A stretch of DNA of 64,000 nucleotides from Burkholderia sp. GAS332 (GTDB lineage: Bacteria; Pseudomonadota; Gammaproteobacteria; Burkholderiales; Burkholderiaceae): NCBI GenBank assembly GCA_900142905.1, contig FSRV01000002.1:4556947-4620946 (forward strand). The letters run 5' to 3'. A program made the translations under genes and the position numbers. The notes under the pieces are model-generated. The model was not told the DNA's origin. It did no database searches and saw only the letters and a program-made list of their open reading frames with translations. The first letter of the stretch is position 1; the number at the start of each line of letters is the position of its first letter. Positions 9,688 to 18,167 of this stretch are shown here, one piece after another.

Positions 9688-9940
9688 AGTGCACCTCCTT
9701 GGCGGTCAGAGTGCCAGGGCCAGGCGCGCGCTTAGCGGGCCGATCGATACATGAATGCATCGATAGCGCCGGTACGACAATGCACGGTCCTCCCCTACAT
9801 GATTTATAGAAGAGCGGTGGGAAAACTGCACCGAGTGCTAATCCTGGGGTGCGGTTTTCGAGCGGCGTGGATCGCTACTAGCGCAAGCAGGTTGCGCAAA
9901 AACGCGGCACAGCCTGGCGCCTGAGCGCCGAAGGACGACT

Positions 9941-10444
9941 TCACGCCGCGCGGTAGCATGCCTCACTCGTGCTGGCGGGAATAAGCCGTTCGCGTTGCAT
10001 CGCGACCGCCTCGCCAAGCCGCTTGCAGAGCTGGTCCGCGTTCCGGATGCCTGGCAAACGCCGCACGGGATGCGCGGGGTCGTTGGTCGTCAGGATGATC
10101 GTGCCGGTGCCGAATAGATGCAGCCACCAAGGATGGATCGCGGTGATGTGTTGAATCCGGGAGAGATCGAGACTCGATGCACGGCGATTCAGAATACCTT
10201 GCGTCCAGGTAATGCGCGTGGTGTCGATGACGATTCGGGTGAACGCGGTTTTGACGAACGGCAAAGCGACACCGATCAGGACCGCGCAGGCTTGTGCCAG
10301 CAGCACGGGCCACTGAAGCGGGAAAGCGTTCAACGCGCAGACATGGATAGCGCCAATCATGACCATGACAACGCCGCCCTTCAGGAGCGCCGGAAGGTTG
10401 CAGGCCTGCGACGGCGCGCCGCTGAAAATCACCTGATTGACCAT
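9941..10444 (-). CDS. PH (bPH2-like) domain membrane protein
   Basis: A 167-residue protein with two hydrophobic stretches near the N-terminus (GGVVMVMIGAIHVCALNAF and the LAQACAVLIGVALPF segment). A bacterial pleckstrin-homology-like domain follows. ITWTQGILNRRASSLDLSRI is the typical strand pattern of YdbS/YdbT-type proteins, followed by GTGTIILTTND. The ATG at 10444 has a GAGGAG site; a longer reading from 10567 would run through a terminator hairpin and is rejected. The function of this family is poorly known. Membrane location is inferred from the hydrophobic segments. Confidence 0.75.
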   Translation of the reverse strand: MVNQVIFSGAPSQACNLPALLKGGVVMVMIGAIHVCALNAFPLQWPVLLAQACAVLIGVALPFVKTAFTRIVIDTTRITWTQGILNRRASSLDLSRIQHITAIHPWWLHLFGTGTIILTTNDPAHPVRRLPGIRNADQLCKRLGEAVAMQRERLIPASTSEACYRAA

Positions 10445-10486
10445 CGCACATACTCCTCTTTCTGATCCACAGCCCTGTTCGTTCTT

Positions 10487-10512
10487 CGAAAAAGGCAGTG
10501 CTGCCTTTTTCG
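10487..10512 (-). terminator. intrinsic terminator hairpin
   Basis: A perfect 12-bp inverted repeat with a 2-nt centre (arms CGAAAAAGGCAG and CTGCCTTTTTCG). It lies between the small gene at 10616-10930 and the PH-domain gene, both on the minus strand, so it probably ends the upstream transcript. The T run inside the stem makes it plausible in either direction. Confidence 0.75.
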
Positions 10513-10615
10513 GTCCTCGTGCCGGTGGTGGGCCCAGTATAGCCCTCGCGACGAAGATCGTCCGCAACGCCTGCGCACCGGGCGGGGAGCGCGGCAGACG
10601 GGGCGGGACGAGGCT

Positions 10616-10930
10616 TTACGCGTCTTTCAGCCAGGGCATTTCCACGGGCGACACCACCAGACGCCGGGACTCCCGTTTCAGTTCGAAAATGAATCCGACC
10701 AGGATCATCGAGTCGGCATAGGGGATCGGGAATACGTGAGGATTGTCCACGCTGCGCAGCGGGTGCGCGGAGGTATCCGCCGTGGTGGCGGCGTTCGCGC
10801 GGACGCTCTCGAGTTCGTCGGCCATTGCCGGCCCACTGACTTTCAGGACGCGGCTACGCAGGTCGCTGAAGGGTTCGATGCGCGCCCCGTCTTCGTTGTA
10901 TTCGGGCACTTCATAGATGAACCAGGACAT
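10616..10930 (-). CDS. hypothetical protein, 104 aa
   Basis: Not assigned to a family. The protein is small, soluble and acidic, begins MSWFIYEVPEYNEDG and has no signal peptide or membrane segment. The C-terminal half (LVGFIFELKRESRRLVVSP) looks like a beta-rich core. The ATG at 10930 is preferred over one eight codons upstream because the conserved-looking sequence begins there. It stands alone, with a strong terminator about 100 bp downstream. It is likely real because of its length, normal codon use and terminator; nothing indicates its role. Confidence 0.6.
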   Translation of the reverse strand: MSWFIYEVPEYNEDGARIEPFSDLRSRVLKVSGPAMADELESVRANAATTADTSAHPLRSVDNPHVFPIPYADSMILVGFIFELKRESRRLVVSPVEMPWLKDA

Positions 10931-11162
10931 GTGCGTCTCCCAGGAAAAGGGCATCTATTCTAGCAGTGGGCGTAACGGACTGCCTCCGGACGCTTATCCA
11001 GCGCCTGCCCTGCTATGCTGGCACCGACTCTTATTTCGTTACCCAGCACGTGATATAGGCGGTGCCTTTTCTGACCTGTTTGTTGCTCATACTTCGCTTT
11101 CGTATGGGCGGCAATCGTCCATCGTCTGCATGAAACGCGCGTTCCAATCGCTCTGATCCACT

Positions 11163-12785
11163 ATGCGTCCATCATCCACCGGCGAGTCCTCCAATATTGA
11201 CCGCGACGAGCCGGTCGCGCAGCCGGACCCAACGGCCCGGTTCACCGACGCGCTGGAGAAGGTGACGCCGCTGTTCGAGTTGCAGCCGCCGTTAGAGGCC
11301 AACATGCTAGCCGAGGCGTTGCAGCTCGCGGCGGTCAGCTCGCTTGGCTTGGGCCGGCTCGCCGATGCCGAGTCTTATTGGCGCCGTTCGATCGAAGCGA
11401 ACCCTCGGTTCGTCGACGCGTACACGAACCTCGCCACCTTGCTGAAAGGACTCAACCGCCTGTCCGACATGGAAGCGCTGTTTCGGCAACTGCTGGAAGT
11501 GAGCCCGGATCTCGCTGACATTCACAACCAGCTTGGCTCTTTACTCCAGGACCAGGGGCGCCTCTCCGAAGCAGAGGCGGCGTATCAGCAAGCGGCGCTG
11601 ATTCGCCCCGACCGCCTCGAATTTCATTACAACCTCGGTACCGTGCTCAGACCGCTCGGCCGTTGGCATGAAGCTGCTGAGGCATATCAGCGGGCGATCG
11701 CGTTACGCCCTGACTTCGTCATGGGTTACAGCAACCTCGGCAACATACTGAAGGAACTCGGACGCCTGCCGGAAGCCGAGGCTGCCTACCGGCAGGCACT
11801 CGCCATTCGCGGCGACTATCACATGGCGAAGTACGCTCTGGCGATACTGCTGCTTAGCATGGGGCGCTTCGAAGAAGGATGGCGGCTCTATGAGGCGCGT
11901 CACGCGGATCCTAGATCCATGCAGCATAAGACGCAGAAGCTCCTAGGCCGTCCCCGCTGGCAAGGCGAAACACTGGCAGGAAAACAGCTGCTGGTCTGGC
12001 AGGAGGGCGGGCTCGGCGATGCGATTCATTTTGCCCGCTACTTTCAGTTGCTCAAGGCGCAAGGCGCGGCCCAGATCGCCTTTGCCTGCGCTCCAGCGCT
12101 GCACCGGCTGTTCGCCTCGGTCGAGGGCGTCGACGTGGTGCTGGCGCATGAGCCGGGATGGGCTGCAGCGGCGAATTACGACTACTGGATGAGCCCATTG
12201 AGCGCGCCGCTGTATCAGTGCACGACGAGCGACACCATTCCGTTGCCCGTCCGGCTGACGCTGGATCCATCTCTCCTCGAAGCCTGGCGCGTGCGCCTTG
12301 CAACGCTTCCTGCGGGTCGCAAGATCGGACTCGTGTGGAAAGGTAATGTCCTACACCAGAACGATGCGAACCGGTCGCTGCAATCCCTCGCGATGCTGGC
12401 GCCACTCTGGCGCGTGCCCGGACTGAGCTTCGTGAGTCTGCAAAAGGGGGCGGGCGAGGACGAAGCTCAATCGCCGCCCGCCAACCAGCCGCTGCTGCAT
12501 CTCGGCTCCGATGTAACGGACATGGCCGACAGCGCCGCCATCATCGCGCAGCTCGATCTTGTCATCTGCGTGGATACAGCAATTGCGCATCTCGCCGCCT
12601 CCGTCGGTACGCAGTGCTGGGTCATGCTGCCCGGAGAGGCGCTCGACTGGCGCTGGATGCACGAACGCACGGACTCCCCTTGGTATCCGGATACGATTCG
12701 CCTGTTCCGCCAACCTCTGGGCGCGCAGTGGGCTACGGTTATCGAACAGGTCCGGCAGGCGTGTGCCGAGGCGTTCCCGGGGTAA
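11163..12785 (+). CDS. TPR-repeat protein with glycosyltransferase-like C-terminal domain
   Basis: The 540-residue protein begins with about five to six tetratricopeptide repeats (about 50-250), seen as recurring patterns such as GRLSEAEAAYQQAALIRPD and GRLPEAEAAYRQALAIRGD. From about residue 265 it has a GT-B-like domain: KQLLVWQEGGLGDAIHFARY and, later, LDLVICVDTAIAHLAASVG, the donor-side motif shared with heptosyltransferase-like (GT9-type) and GT41-type proteins. Proteins of this layout are common in Burkholderiales and may glycosylate proteins or surface glycans. The acceptor is unknown. The gene is monocistronic. Confidence 0.8.
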   Translation: MRPSSTGESSNIDRDEPVAQPDPTARFTDALEKVTPLFELQPPLEANMLAEALQLAAVSSLGLGRLADAESYWRRSIEANPRFVDAYTNLATLLKGLNRLSDMEALFRQLLEVSPDLADIHNQLGSLLQDQGRLSEAEAAYQQAALIRPDRLEFHYNLGTVLRPLGRWHEAAEAYQRAIALRPDFVMGYSNLGNILKELGRLPEAEAAYRQALAIRGDYHMAKYALAILLLSMGRFEEGWRLYEARHADPRSMQHKTQKLLGRPRWQGETLAGKQLLVWQEGGLGDAIHFARYFQLLKAQGAAQIAFACAPALHRLFASVEGVDVVLAHEPGWAAAANYDYWMSPLSAPLYQCTTSDTIPLPVRLTLDPSLLEAWRVRLATLPAGRKIGLVWKGNVLHQNDANRSLQSLAMLAPLWRVPGLSFVSLQKGAGEDEAQSPPANQPLLHLGSDVTDMADSAAIIAQLDLVICVDTAIAHLAASVGTQCWVMLPGEALDWRWMHERTDSPWYPDTIRLFRQPLGAQWATVIEQVRQACAEAFPG

Positions 12786-12923
12786 GGCCCGATGGGGCCG
12801 ATCAGGTTTTTCAGCCACCTATCCACGCATGCGAGAATGCTACGCTGCGCCGACAAAGGTGGCTCCGTATTGCCCGATTGACTATCCGATAGCCGCTTGT
12901 AAAAAAGAATACAGGAGCTAAAC

Positions 12924-13001
12924 GTGAGTGACTTTTCCGCTGATTATCTCGTTCCATCCGCAGCCCAAAACATGCAAACCCTGATCGCGGGGGCCGCGTG
13001 A
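12924..13001 (+). CDS. possible 25-codon leader peptide upstream of the hydrolase
   Basis: A GTG-started reading frame of 25 codons (begins VSDFSADYLVPSAAQ, ends LIAGAA) preceded by AGGAG at the right distance. Its TGA shares one base with the ATG of the hydrolase gene (TGATG). This layout suggests translational coupling. Alternatively it may be the remnant of a truncated gene. No conserved motif is seen, and expression is uncertain. Confidence 0.35.
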   Translation: MSDFSADYLVPSAAQNMQTLIAGAA

Positions 13002-13978
13002 TGCGCATCGAGACCGGAGACTTTGCCACCAACGGGATCGAGCTACGCGCCGACATTGCCGGCAGCGGTATGCCGGTCCTGCTTTGCCACGGATTCCCTG
13101 AATCGCGGCATTCCTGGCGCCATCAGGTGCCGGCGCTCGCCGAAGCGGGATATCGTGTGATCGCGCCTGATATGCGGGGCTATGGCGGCAGCAGCGCGCC
13201 GGAATCGATCGAAGATTTTACGATTCTGCATCTGGTGGGCGACATGGTCGGGTTGCTCGATACGCTGGGGCATCAGAAAGCCGTGATCGTGGGTCATGAT
13301 TGGGGCGCGCTCGTCGCCTGGGCGGCAGCGATGTTGCGGCCTGACCGGTTTATCGGCGTCGCTGGACTTTCGGTTCCGTTCATCCCTCGCACCGCCGCTG
13401 CACCGCTCGCGACTCTGCGCCGCCGGGGGCGGGAGCGCTTCTACTGGGTCTGGTTCGAACCGCGCGGTCGCGCCGAGGCAGAACTTGACGCTGATCCGGC
13501 GGAAAGCCTTCGCCGCATGTACTGGGGGCTCTCTGGCGCCGCGCCCGATCCGCTCTGGAACGGTATGGTCGCCGAGAGCGGATTTCTTGCGACCTTCCCG
13601 GCGCCCTCCGGCCTGCCGGATTGGTTGACGCCGGAGGACCTGAGGCTGCAAACAGCGGCTTTCTCCCGTGGCTTTCGTGCGCCGCTCGACTGGTATCGCA
13701 ATCTTGACCGGAACTGGGCGTTGCTCGGCGCCTTTGCCGGCACACGCATCACCCAACCGGCGATGTTTCTCGCGGGCGAGCGGGACCCTGTGTTGAATTG
13801 GCGGCGCGACGCCTATGCAGCCCATTCGGAGAACTTGGCGGGCCTTGTCTCCAGCACACTGCTCCCCGGCATCGGCCATTGGATTCAGCAGGAGGCACCG
13901 GAAGCGGTCACAGCGGCGCTCCTCGACTTCCTGCGGACATTCAAGGCTTCGGACTGGCAGGCAATGGGTTCGCGATAA
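13001..13978 (+). CDS. alpha/beta hydrolase, epoxide hydrolase-like
   Basis: A 325-residue alpha/beta hydrolase. HGFPESRHSW (about 28-37) supplies the oxyanion motif HGxP, and VGHDWGALVAW near residue 100 holds the nucleophile Asp typical of epoxide hydrolases and haloalkane dehalogenases. GIGHWIQQEAPE near the C-terminus carries the catalytic His. A cap domain lies between about 130 and 230. No signal peptide is seen, so it is cytoplasmic. The start codon overlaps the stop of a 25-codon frame. Epoxide hydrolysis is the likeliest activity, but dehalogenase or fluoroacetate-type activity cannot be excluded. Confidence 0.82.
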   Translation: MRIETGDFATNGIELRADIAGSGMPVLLCHGFPESRHSWRHQVPALAEAGYRVIAPDMRGYGGSSAPESIEDFTILHLVGDMVGLLDTLGHQKAVIVGHDWGALVAWAAAMLRPDRFIGVAGLSVPFIPRTAAAPLATLRRRGRERFYWVWFEPRGRAEAELDADPAESLRRMYWGLSGAAPDPLWNGMVAESGFLATFPAPSGLPDWLTPEDLRLQTAAFSRGFRAPLDWYRNLDRNWALLGAFAGTRITQPAMFLAGERDPVLNWRRDAYAAHSENLAGLVSSTLLPGIGHWIQQEAPEAVTAALLDFLRTFKASDWQAMGSR

Positions 13979-14018
13979 GAATGCGTGTGTCAACGCTGCC
14001 CGCGCCTATACGTCGAAC

Positions 14019-14426
14019 CTACTCCGTGGGTGGTTCATTTCGTATCACCAGCTCCATGAAACCTGAACTTGAGTCGTGCTCCCGGGAGAAGCGATGTTCG
14101 GGAAGAAGCGCCAGCAATATCTCCGCGGTTGTGCGGACCGTGCAACCGCGAGCCACATGACCACCGAACACGCGACCGCGTGGGTCGGCAACCGACATGT
14201 GCAGATGCGCGCCATCAGGTGATAGGGACCCGGCGAGCGTCAGGATTTCCAGATCGTCGCGCAGCTCAGTCGGATCCTCGTCGCCGGCAAATCGCAATTG
14301 GGCAACGCTGAGGCTCCCGATGCCCTGGATCACGAAGGCCGCCTGCAACTTGACCTGACGCAGTACGTCTTCGAGGGCGGCACGCAGATCGTCGCCAGGA
14401 AAGAGGCGCAAAGGATGGGCTTGCAT
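14019..14426 (-). CDS. PPC (DUF296) domain protein
   Basis: A 135-residue protein consisting of one PPC domain, the trimeric fold shared by prokaryotic proteins and plant AT-hook proteins. The core LQAAFVIQGIGSLSVAQLRF and GAHLHMSVADPRGRVFGGH, with the His pair expected at a metal site, identify it. There is no AT-hook. It ends 41 bp from the convergent hydrolase. The AraC gene lies 21 bp upstream on the same strand, so the two may be cotranscribed. Prokaryotic PPC proteins have no settled function. Confidence 0.82.
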   Translation of the reverse strand: MQAHPLRLFPGDDLRAALEDVLRQVKLQAAFVIQGIGSLSVAQLRFAGDEDPTELRDDLEILTLAGSLSPDGAHLHMSVADPRGRVFGGHVARGCTVRTTAEILLALLPEHRFSREHDSSSGFMELVIRNEPPTE

Positions 14427-14447
14427 CGCGAGGTTCCAGGTTAGGGG

Positions 14448-15212
14448 CTAGGGGTTCACTGTCGTTTCGCAGAACGTAACACTGAGACGGCTACGTTCGA
14501 ACATGAATGACGGGGCAATACCGAACGTCGAACGAAAAGTTCGCGACAGATGGGCGGAGTCAGCGAATCCGGCCACATGAGCTGCTTCAGTCAAGCTCGA
14601 TCCACGCATGGCCGCCTCCGCCGCCGTGCGCAGACGGCACCATAAAACATAGCGCCGCAAGGGCACGCCGGTCGCTTCGCGGAAGCGGTGCGCCAGCCGG
14701 CTGGGAGAGCGGTGCACGGCTGCCGCCAGCGCCGCCAACGTGATCGGTCCGTCGAGACGCTGACGCACGAGCGCGCAAACCTGCGAGACCAGCGCGTCAG
14801 CGCTTGCGCTGCTGTTCGCAGCCTGTCCGATCAGATTGTCCACCAATGACTGTGCCGCAACGGCGTCCCCGGCTGCCGCGCGGCGAGCGACGGCACGTAG
14901 CTGCGGGTTGAATGGCAAGGCGGCCAGGCCAGCGCTGTCGCGGCCGGGAAAGCGTGCCCACTCATTACTTTCGGGCTCCAGATAGAGCACCGCCGAGGTC
15001 CCGAACGCCGGATGGGCATGCGGGGTATCCGGCGGGACGAGGATCAGATCGGCGCGGTGCAGGCCGGTTTGCGGAGACTCATAGACAACCGGCCCGTCCA
15101 GGCCAAACGCTATTTGCGCAAGATGGTGCCGATGCTGGGCCGACGCGTAAGCGGGCGCCAGCATCAGTAGACGCTGCGGCCAAACATAGAGATGAAACGG
15201 AGTCGAAGACAT
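14448..15212 (-). CDS. AraC-family transcriptional regulator
   Basis: A 254-residue AraC-type regulator. The N-terminal cupin-like domain (HLAQIAFGLDGPVVYESPQTGLHR... then PDTPHAH) senses an unknown ligand. The C-terminal domain has two helix-turn-helix motifs, the second in EAAHVAGFADSAHLSRTFRS. The ATG at 15212 is chosen because an earlier one at 15296 would overlap the start region of the divergent methyltransferase gene and adds unrelated residues. It may regulate that methyltransferase and the PPC-domain gene downstream. Confidence 0.85.
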   Translation of the reverse strand: MSSTPFHLYVWPQRLLMLAPAYASAQHRHHLAQIAFGLDGPVVYESPQTGLHRADLILVPPDTPHAHPAFGTSAVLYLEPESNEWARFPGRDSAGLAALPFNPQLRAVARRAAAGDAVAAQSLVDNLIGQAANSSASADALVSQVCALVRQRLDGPITLAALAAAVHRSPSRLAHRFREATGVPLRRYVLWCRLRTAAEAAMRGSSLTEAAHVAGFADSAHLSRTFRSTFGIAPSFMFERSRLSVTFCETTVNP

Positions 15213-15298
15213 ATCAGCCAGTTTATTCAAGTCCGGAGAGCATTGCCGCGCGCATGCTGGTGTCTCGATCCCTAACCTGCGTGACTTGAGGTGCATTC

Positions 15299-15973
15299 AT
15301 GCCTGCCAACACCGGCTACATCCACGCGCTGCGTTTTTCTTCCCTGAGCGCGCTATACGACCCCGTCGTTGCCTTGACCTCACGCGAGCAGACGTTCAAG
15401 TCGGCCCTGCTCGATGGCGTCGCGCTGGAACCCGGGCAGCGCGTGCTCGACATCGGTTGCGGCACCGGGACGCTAGCGTGCATGGTAGCGCAGCGCGAAC
15501 CGGGGCTGGAGATGCACGGACTGGACGGCGACCCGGCGATTCTGGAGCGTGCCCGGCGCAAGGCGGCGGAACGTGGGGTTTCAATCAGGTTCTCGCACGG
15601 GATGTCGTTCCAGCTACCGTTTCCGGACAACCATTTCGACAGCGTGCTGTCGAGCCTCTTCTTCCACCACCTGAACCCCAGTTCCAAGCAGCGCACGCTG
15701 GCTGAAATTCTGCGGGTCCTGAAGCCGGCCGGACACCTGCATGTCGCCGACTGGGGCGCCGCGCAGGATCCGCTGATGCGTGCGGCCTTTCTCGTCATCC
15801 AACTGGTCGATGGATTTGGCACGACCCAGGACAACGTCCGCGGCAAGCTGCCCGGAATGATGGCGCAAGCAGGGTTCGAGGGCGTCCATGTCGACGGGCG
15901 ATTCCGCACGATGCTTGGAACCATGGAGATCGTTCGCGCTAAAAGGCGTTGCTGGCGAGATCCGGGTCATTGA
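15299..15973 (+). CDS. class I SAM-dependent methyltransferase
   Basis: A 224-residue methyltransferase of the UbiE/type 11 kind. VLDIGCGTGTLA (about 49-60) is motif I for SAM binding, and GLDGDPAILERARRKA is the acidic loop that binds the ribose. FPDNHFDSVLSSLFFHHL matches motif II with following residues. It has a GAGG ribosome site and diverges from the AraC regulator. The substrate cannot be assigned; small-molecule methylation is likely from the family. Confidence 0.85.
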   Translation: MPANTGYIHALRFSSLSALYDPVVALTSREQTFKSALLDGVALEPGQRVLDIGCGTGTLACMVAQREPGLEMHGLDGDPAILERARRKAAERGVSIRFSHGMSFQLPFPDNHFDSVLSSLFFHHLNPSSKQRTLAEILRVLKPAGHLHVADWGAAQDPLMRAAFLVIQLVDGFGTTQDNVRGKLPGMMAQAGFEGVHVDGRFRTMLGTMEIVRAKRRCWRDPGH

Positions 15974-16033
15974 AGTCCCGATTGCATACGACATGACGTT
16001 GAACTCGAGTTTTAGCAAACACGGAGAAGCACG

Positions 16034-16927
16034 ATGGCGATCACGGAATATGCCGATTACGACGGGCTGGGCCTTGCTGAATTGGTGCGTAATAAAGACG
16101 TCAAACCCGCCGAGCTGGTCGAGGAAGCGATCGGACGTGCGGAAAAACTCAACCCCAAGCTCAACTGCGTGGTGTTCCGGGACTACGACCGGGCACGTGC
16201 CACCGCACAGGGCGATTTGCCCAAAGGTATGTTCTCGGGCGTCCCGTTCTTCCTCAAGGACATCTTTGCTACCGCTGAGGGTATGCCCACGCGGATGGCC
16301 GCGGGCATCGATCACATTGCGCACCTCACTGGACAGACGCCGTCCGACGACAAATTCGAAGGGCTGACGTGGGGGCTTTACGAAGCGGGCAAACGTATCA
16401 CGGCCAGCGAATATCTACTTGCCAAGGGCGCCATGCAGGTCGCGGCGCGCAACGCCGCGGCATTCCACAAGGATTACGACGTCTGGCTGACTTCGACTTT
16501 GGGTTCGCCGCCGGTGCGGATCGGCACGTTCGATCTGGACGAGCGTGATCCTCAAAAATCATTCGCACCGCTGATCGATTACGTGCAGTACACCGCGATG
16601 CAGAACGTGACGGGACAGCCCGCGATCAATCTGCCGCTTCACTGGAACGCGGCGGGACTGCCGATCGGCGCACACTTTGTCGGGCGTTACGGCGACGAGA
16701 CGACGCTTCTGCAGCTCGCCGCGCAACTTGAGCACGCTGCACCCTGGGCGCAGCGTCGCCCTGACCTCAAGGGGTGGGCCGCGGAAATTGAGAATCAAAC
16801 GAGGCTGAGTCAACCGGCAACGCCCACCATGCTCTACAGTTGGATTGCTGTTCGGCATTGCAGGCTTCGCCGGCTTGACGGCCGAGCAACATCCGCGGGT
16901 GCCACTAGCCACGGTGCGATGTCGTGA
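16034..16927 (+). pseudogene. amidase with an internal deletion of its catalytic centre
   Basis: The first 84 or so residues match the start of an amidase-signature enzyme, including GVPFFLKD with the catalytic Lys. The reading then passes directly from PTRMAAG to DHIAHLTGQTPS, which belongs to the C-terminal third. The Gly/Ser-rich amidase signature that holds both catalytic serines is absent. The product would be 297 residues, against roughly 460-500 for the family, so about 200 residues are missing in frame near 16303. The last 35 residues or so after GWAAEIENQTR also look unrelated. It is probably an inactive remnant of a former 6-aminohexanoate-cyclic-dimer-hydrolase-like or fatty amide hydrolase. 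Confidence 0.8.
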
Positions 16928-16965
16928 CCATCAGAGGTAGTCAGTACGGCCTCATCTCCTTCCGA

Positions 16966-17047
16966 AATATTTCCAGGGGTTACTTCCATGACAGCGGTGA
17001 CGGTGCAAGCCTGTCACCGCCGCATTCCCGGTTACGCCGGAAATATT
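16966..17047. repeat. nested inverted repeats upstream of the kinase gene
   Basis: Outer arms AATATTTCC (16966-16974) and GGAAATATT (17039-17047) enclose an 8-bp hairpin, GCGGTGAC (16994-17001) and GTCACCGC (17013-17020), with an 11-nt loop. No T tract follows. It lies in the 196-bp gap between the broken amidase and the APH-like kinase. It may be an operator or an RNA structure in the kinase leader; the function is unknown. Confidence 0.5.
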
Positions 17048-17123
17048 GCCCAACAATCGTTCAATTGCCGCGTGCAACCCCCGCTGCTGTAATACGCCGC
17101 TGACAAGGCATGGCGGGTGGGAG

Positions 17124-18080
17124 ATGGGCGAGCAGGGCGGCAACGACGATGCGGCGATCGCGCAACGCATGGCGGACGTGATGGGCGAGCGGCCGCTGCG
17201 GCTCGAACGCCAGGCGCTCGCCCATAGCGGCAATGCGGTTTACCGCGCGTACATGGCGGGCGGTCGTTCGCTGGCGGTGCGCGTCAGCCCCAAAGCGCAA
17301 ACGTTTTTGCACACACCTTCGAATCTCGCCATGCTGCGCGGCTTTGGCCTGCCGGTGCAGACAGTGCTCGCGCAAGGCGCCATGCCAGCGGGCGGCGATT
17401 TCGTTGTGCTCGACTGGCTTCCCGGCCGCGATCTCTTCTATGCCTTCGACTCGCTGGATGCCAGGCAGGCCGAACGGATTGCCGAAGCCGTGGTCGCATT
17501 CCAGTGCAGGGTGGCGCAACGGCTGCCCGCCCCCGCGCAGGGCGGTTTCGGCTGGACTGCGGTCGGCGCTCGCGCGCCTCGAGGGCGCTGGACTGAAATC
17601 TTTGACGAACCTGTGCCGGCTGCGTGTCACGTCGCGACGCTTGCGCGCACGGATGCCACGATGCTCGAACGCTTTCGCGCGCGCCTTGGCCTCGTGCGTG
17701 CCTCGCTCGAGGACTACTTCGACACGCTGCACCCGGTCTGCTTTCTCCACGACCTGACCATCAAGAACGTGCTGGTCGACGGCGGAGAATTGAGCGGTCT
17801 GATCGATTTCGATACGGTGTGCTACGGCGATCCGCTGCTTGTGCTGGGCACGACGCTCGGGCACATCGATACGATGATGGGGGAGCGCGGCCGCCCCTAT
17901 GCCGAGGCGCTCCTGCGCTGTTGGGCGCCGCAGGGCGAGCGCAGGCGCGCGACGGGCTTCTACGCGGCCCTGTGGGTCATCGGCTCTCTGTCGGTTGCCA
18001 TCGAACAGGGCAACGCCGCGAGCGTGCGCTTTCTCACGCTGGTTCTCGACCAGATGCTGCGCGTGGCGGAACGCGCGTGA
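17124..18080 (+). CDS. aminoglycoside phosphotransferase (APH)-like kinase
   Basis: A 318-residue protein-kinase-like small-molecule kinase. The N-lobe carries SLAVRVSPKA, where VRV precedes the ATP site. The catalytic loop is HDLTIKNVLVDG (HDxxxxN), followed by the metal-binding LSGLIDFDTVCYGDP. This arrangement is shared by APH, choline kinase and homoserine kinase-like families. The start at 17124 (MGEQGG) follows a purine-rich GGTGGGAG; an earlier ATG at 17046 adds residues that do not resemble the family. No transport or biosynthetic partner is adjacent except the convergent BtuB-like gene. The substrate is unknown, and antibiotic resistance should not be assumed. Confidence 0.75.
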   Translation: MGEQGGNDDAAIAQRMADVMGERPLRLERQALAHSGNAVYRAYMAGGRSLAVRVSPKAQTFLHTPSNLAMLRGFGLPVQTVLAQGAMPAGGDFVVLDWLPGRDLFYAFDSLDARQAERIAEAVVAFQCRVAQRLPAPAQGGFGWTAVGARAPRGRWTEIFDEPVPAACHVATLARTDATMLERFRARLGLVRASLEDYFDTLHPVCFLHDLTIKNVLVDGGELSGLIDFDTVCYGDPLLVLGTTLGHIDTMMGERGRPYAEALLRCWAPQGERRRATGFYAALWVIGSLSVAIEQGNAASVRFLTLVLDQMLRVAERA

Positions 18081-18126
18081 GCTGCGATCGCTCAACCGTC
18101 CAGATTCCAGATGACCGGAAATGGCG

Positions 18127-18156
18127 CCCTCCCGGCAGCGTGAGCGTCCGGGAGGG
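18127..18156. terminator. bidirectional terminator-like hairpin
   Basis: Inverted repeat CCCTCCCGG / CCGGGAGGG (9 bp, 12-nt loop) in the 87-bp gap between the convergent kinase and btuB-like genes. There is no strong T tract, but the position is right for terminating both. Confidence 0.55.
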
Positions 18157-18167
18157 GCATGTGTTTC

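Noticed and set aside
10445..10567. A longer N-terminus for the PH-domain protein
   Set aside because: The extension would be translated through an intrinsic terminator; the ATG at 10444 has a strong ribosome site and fits the family.
16930..16988. A 49-codon minus-strand frame with a GGAGATGAGG stretch near its start
   Set aside because: It overlaps the end of the amidase remnant, shows no family resemblance, and the purine-rich stretch is inside the frame, not before it.
16930..17123. A second cobalamin riboswitch before the APH-like kinase
   Set aside because: There is a C-rich patch with CTGTAA-like bases, but no B12 box (AGCCAGGAGACCTGCC-like), no GGGAA block and no spacing that fits the aptamer.
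17061..18095. A 344-codon open frame antisense to the kinase
   Set aside because: Composition is typical of a codon-shadow frame; the plus-strand frame has clear kinase motifs.
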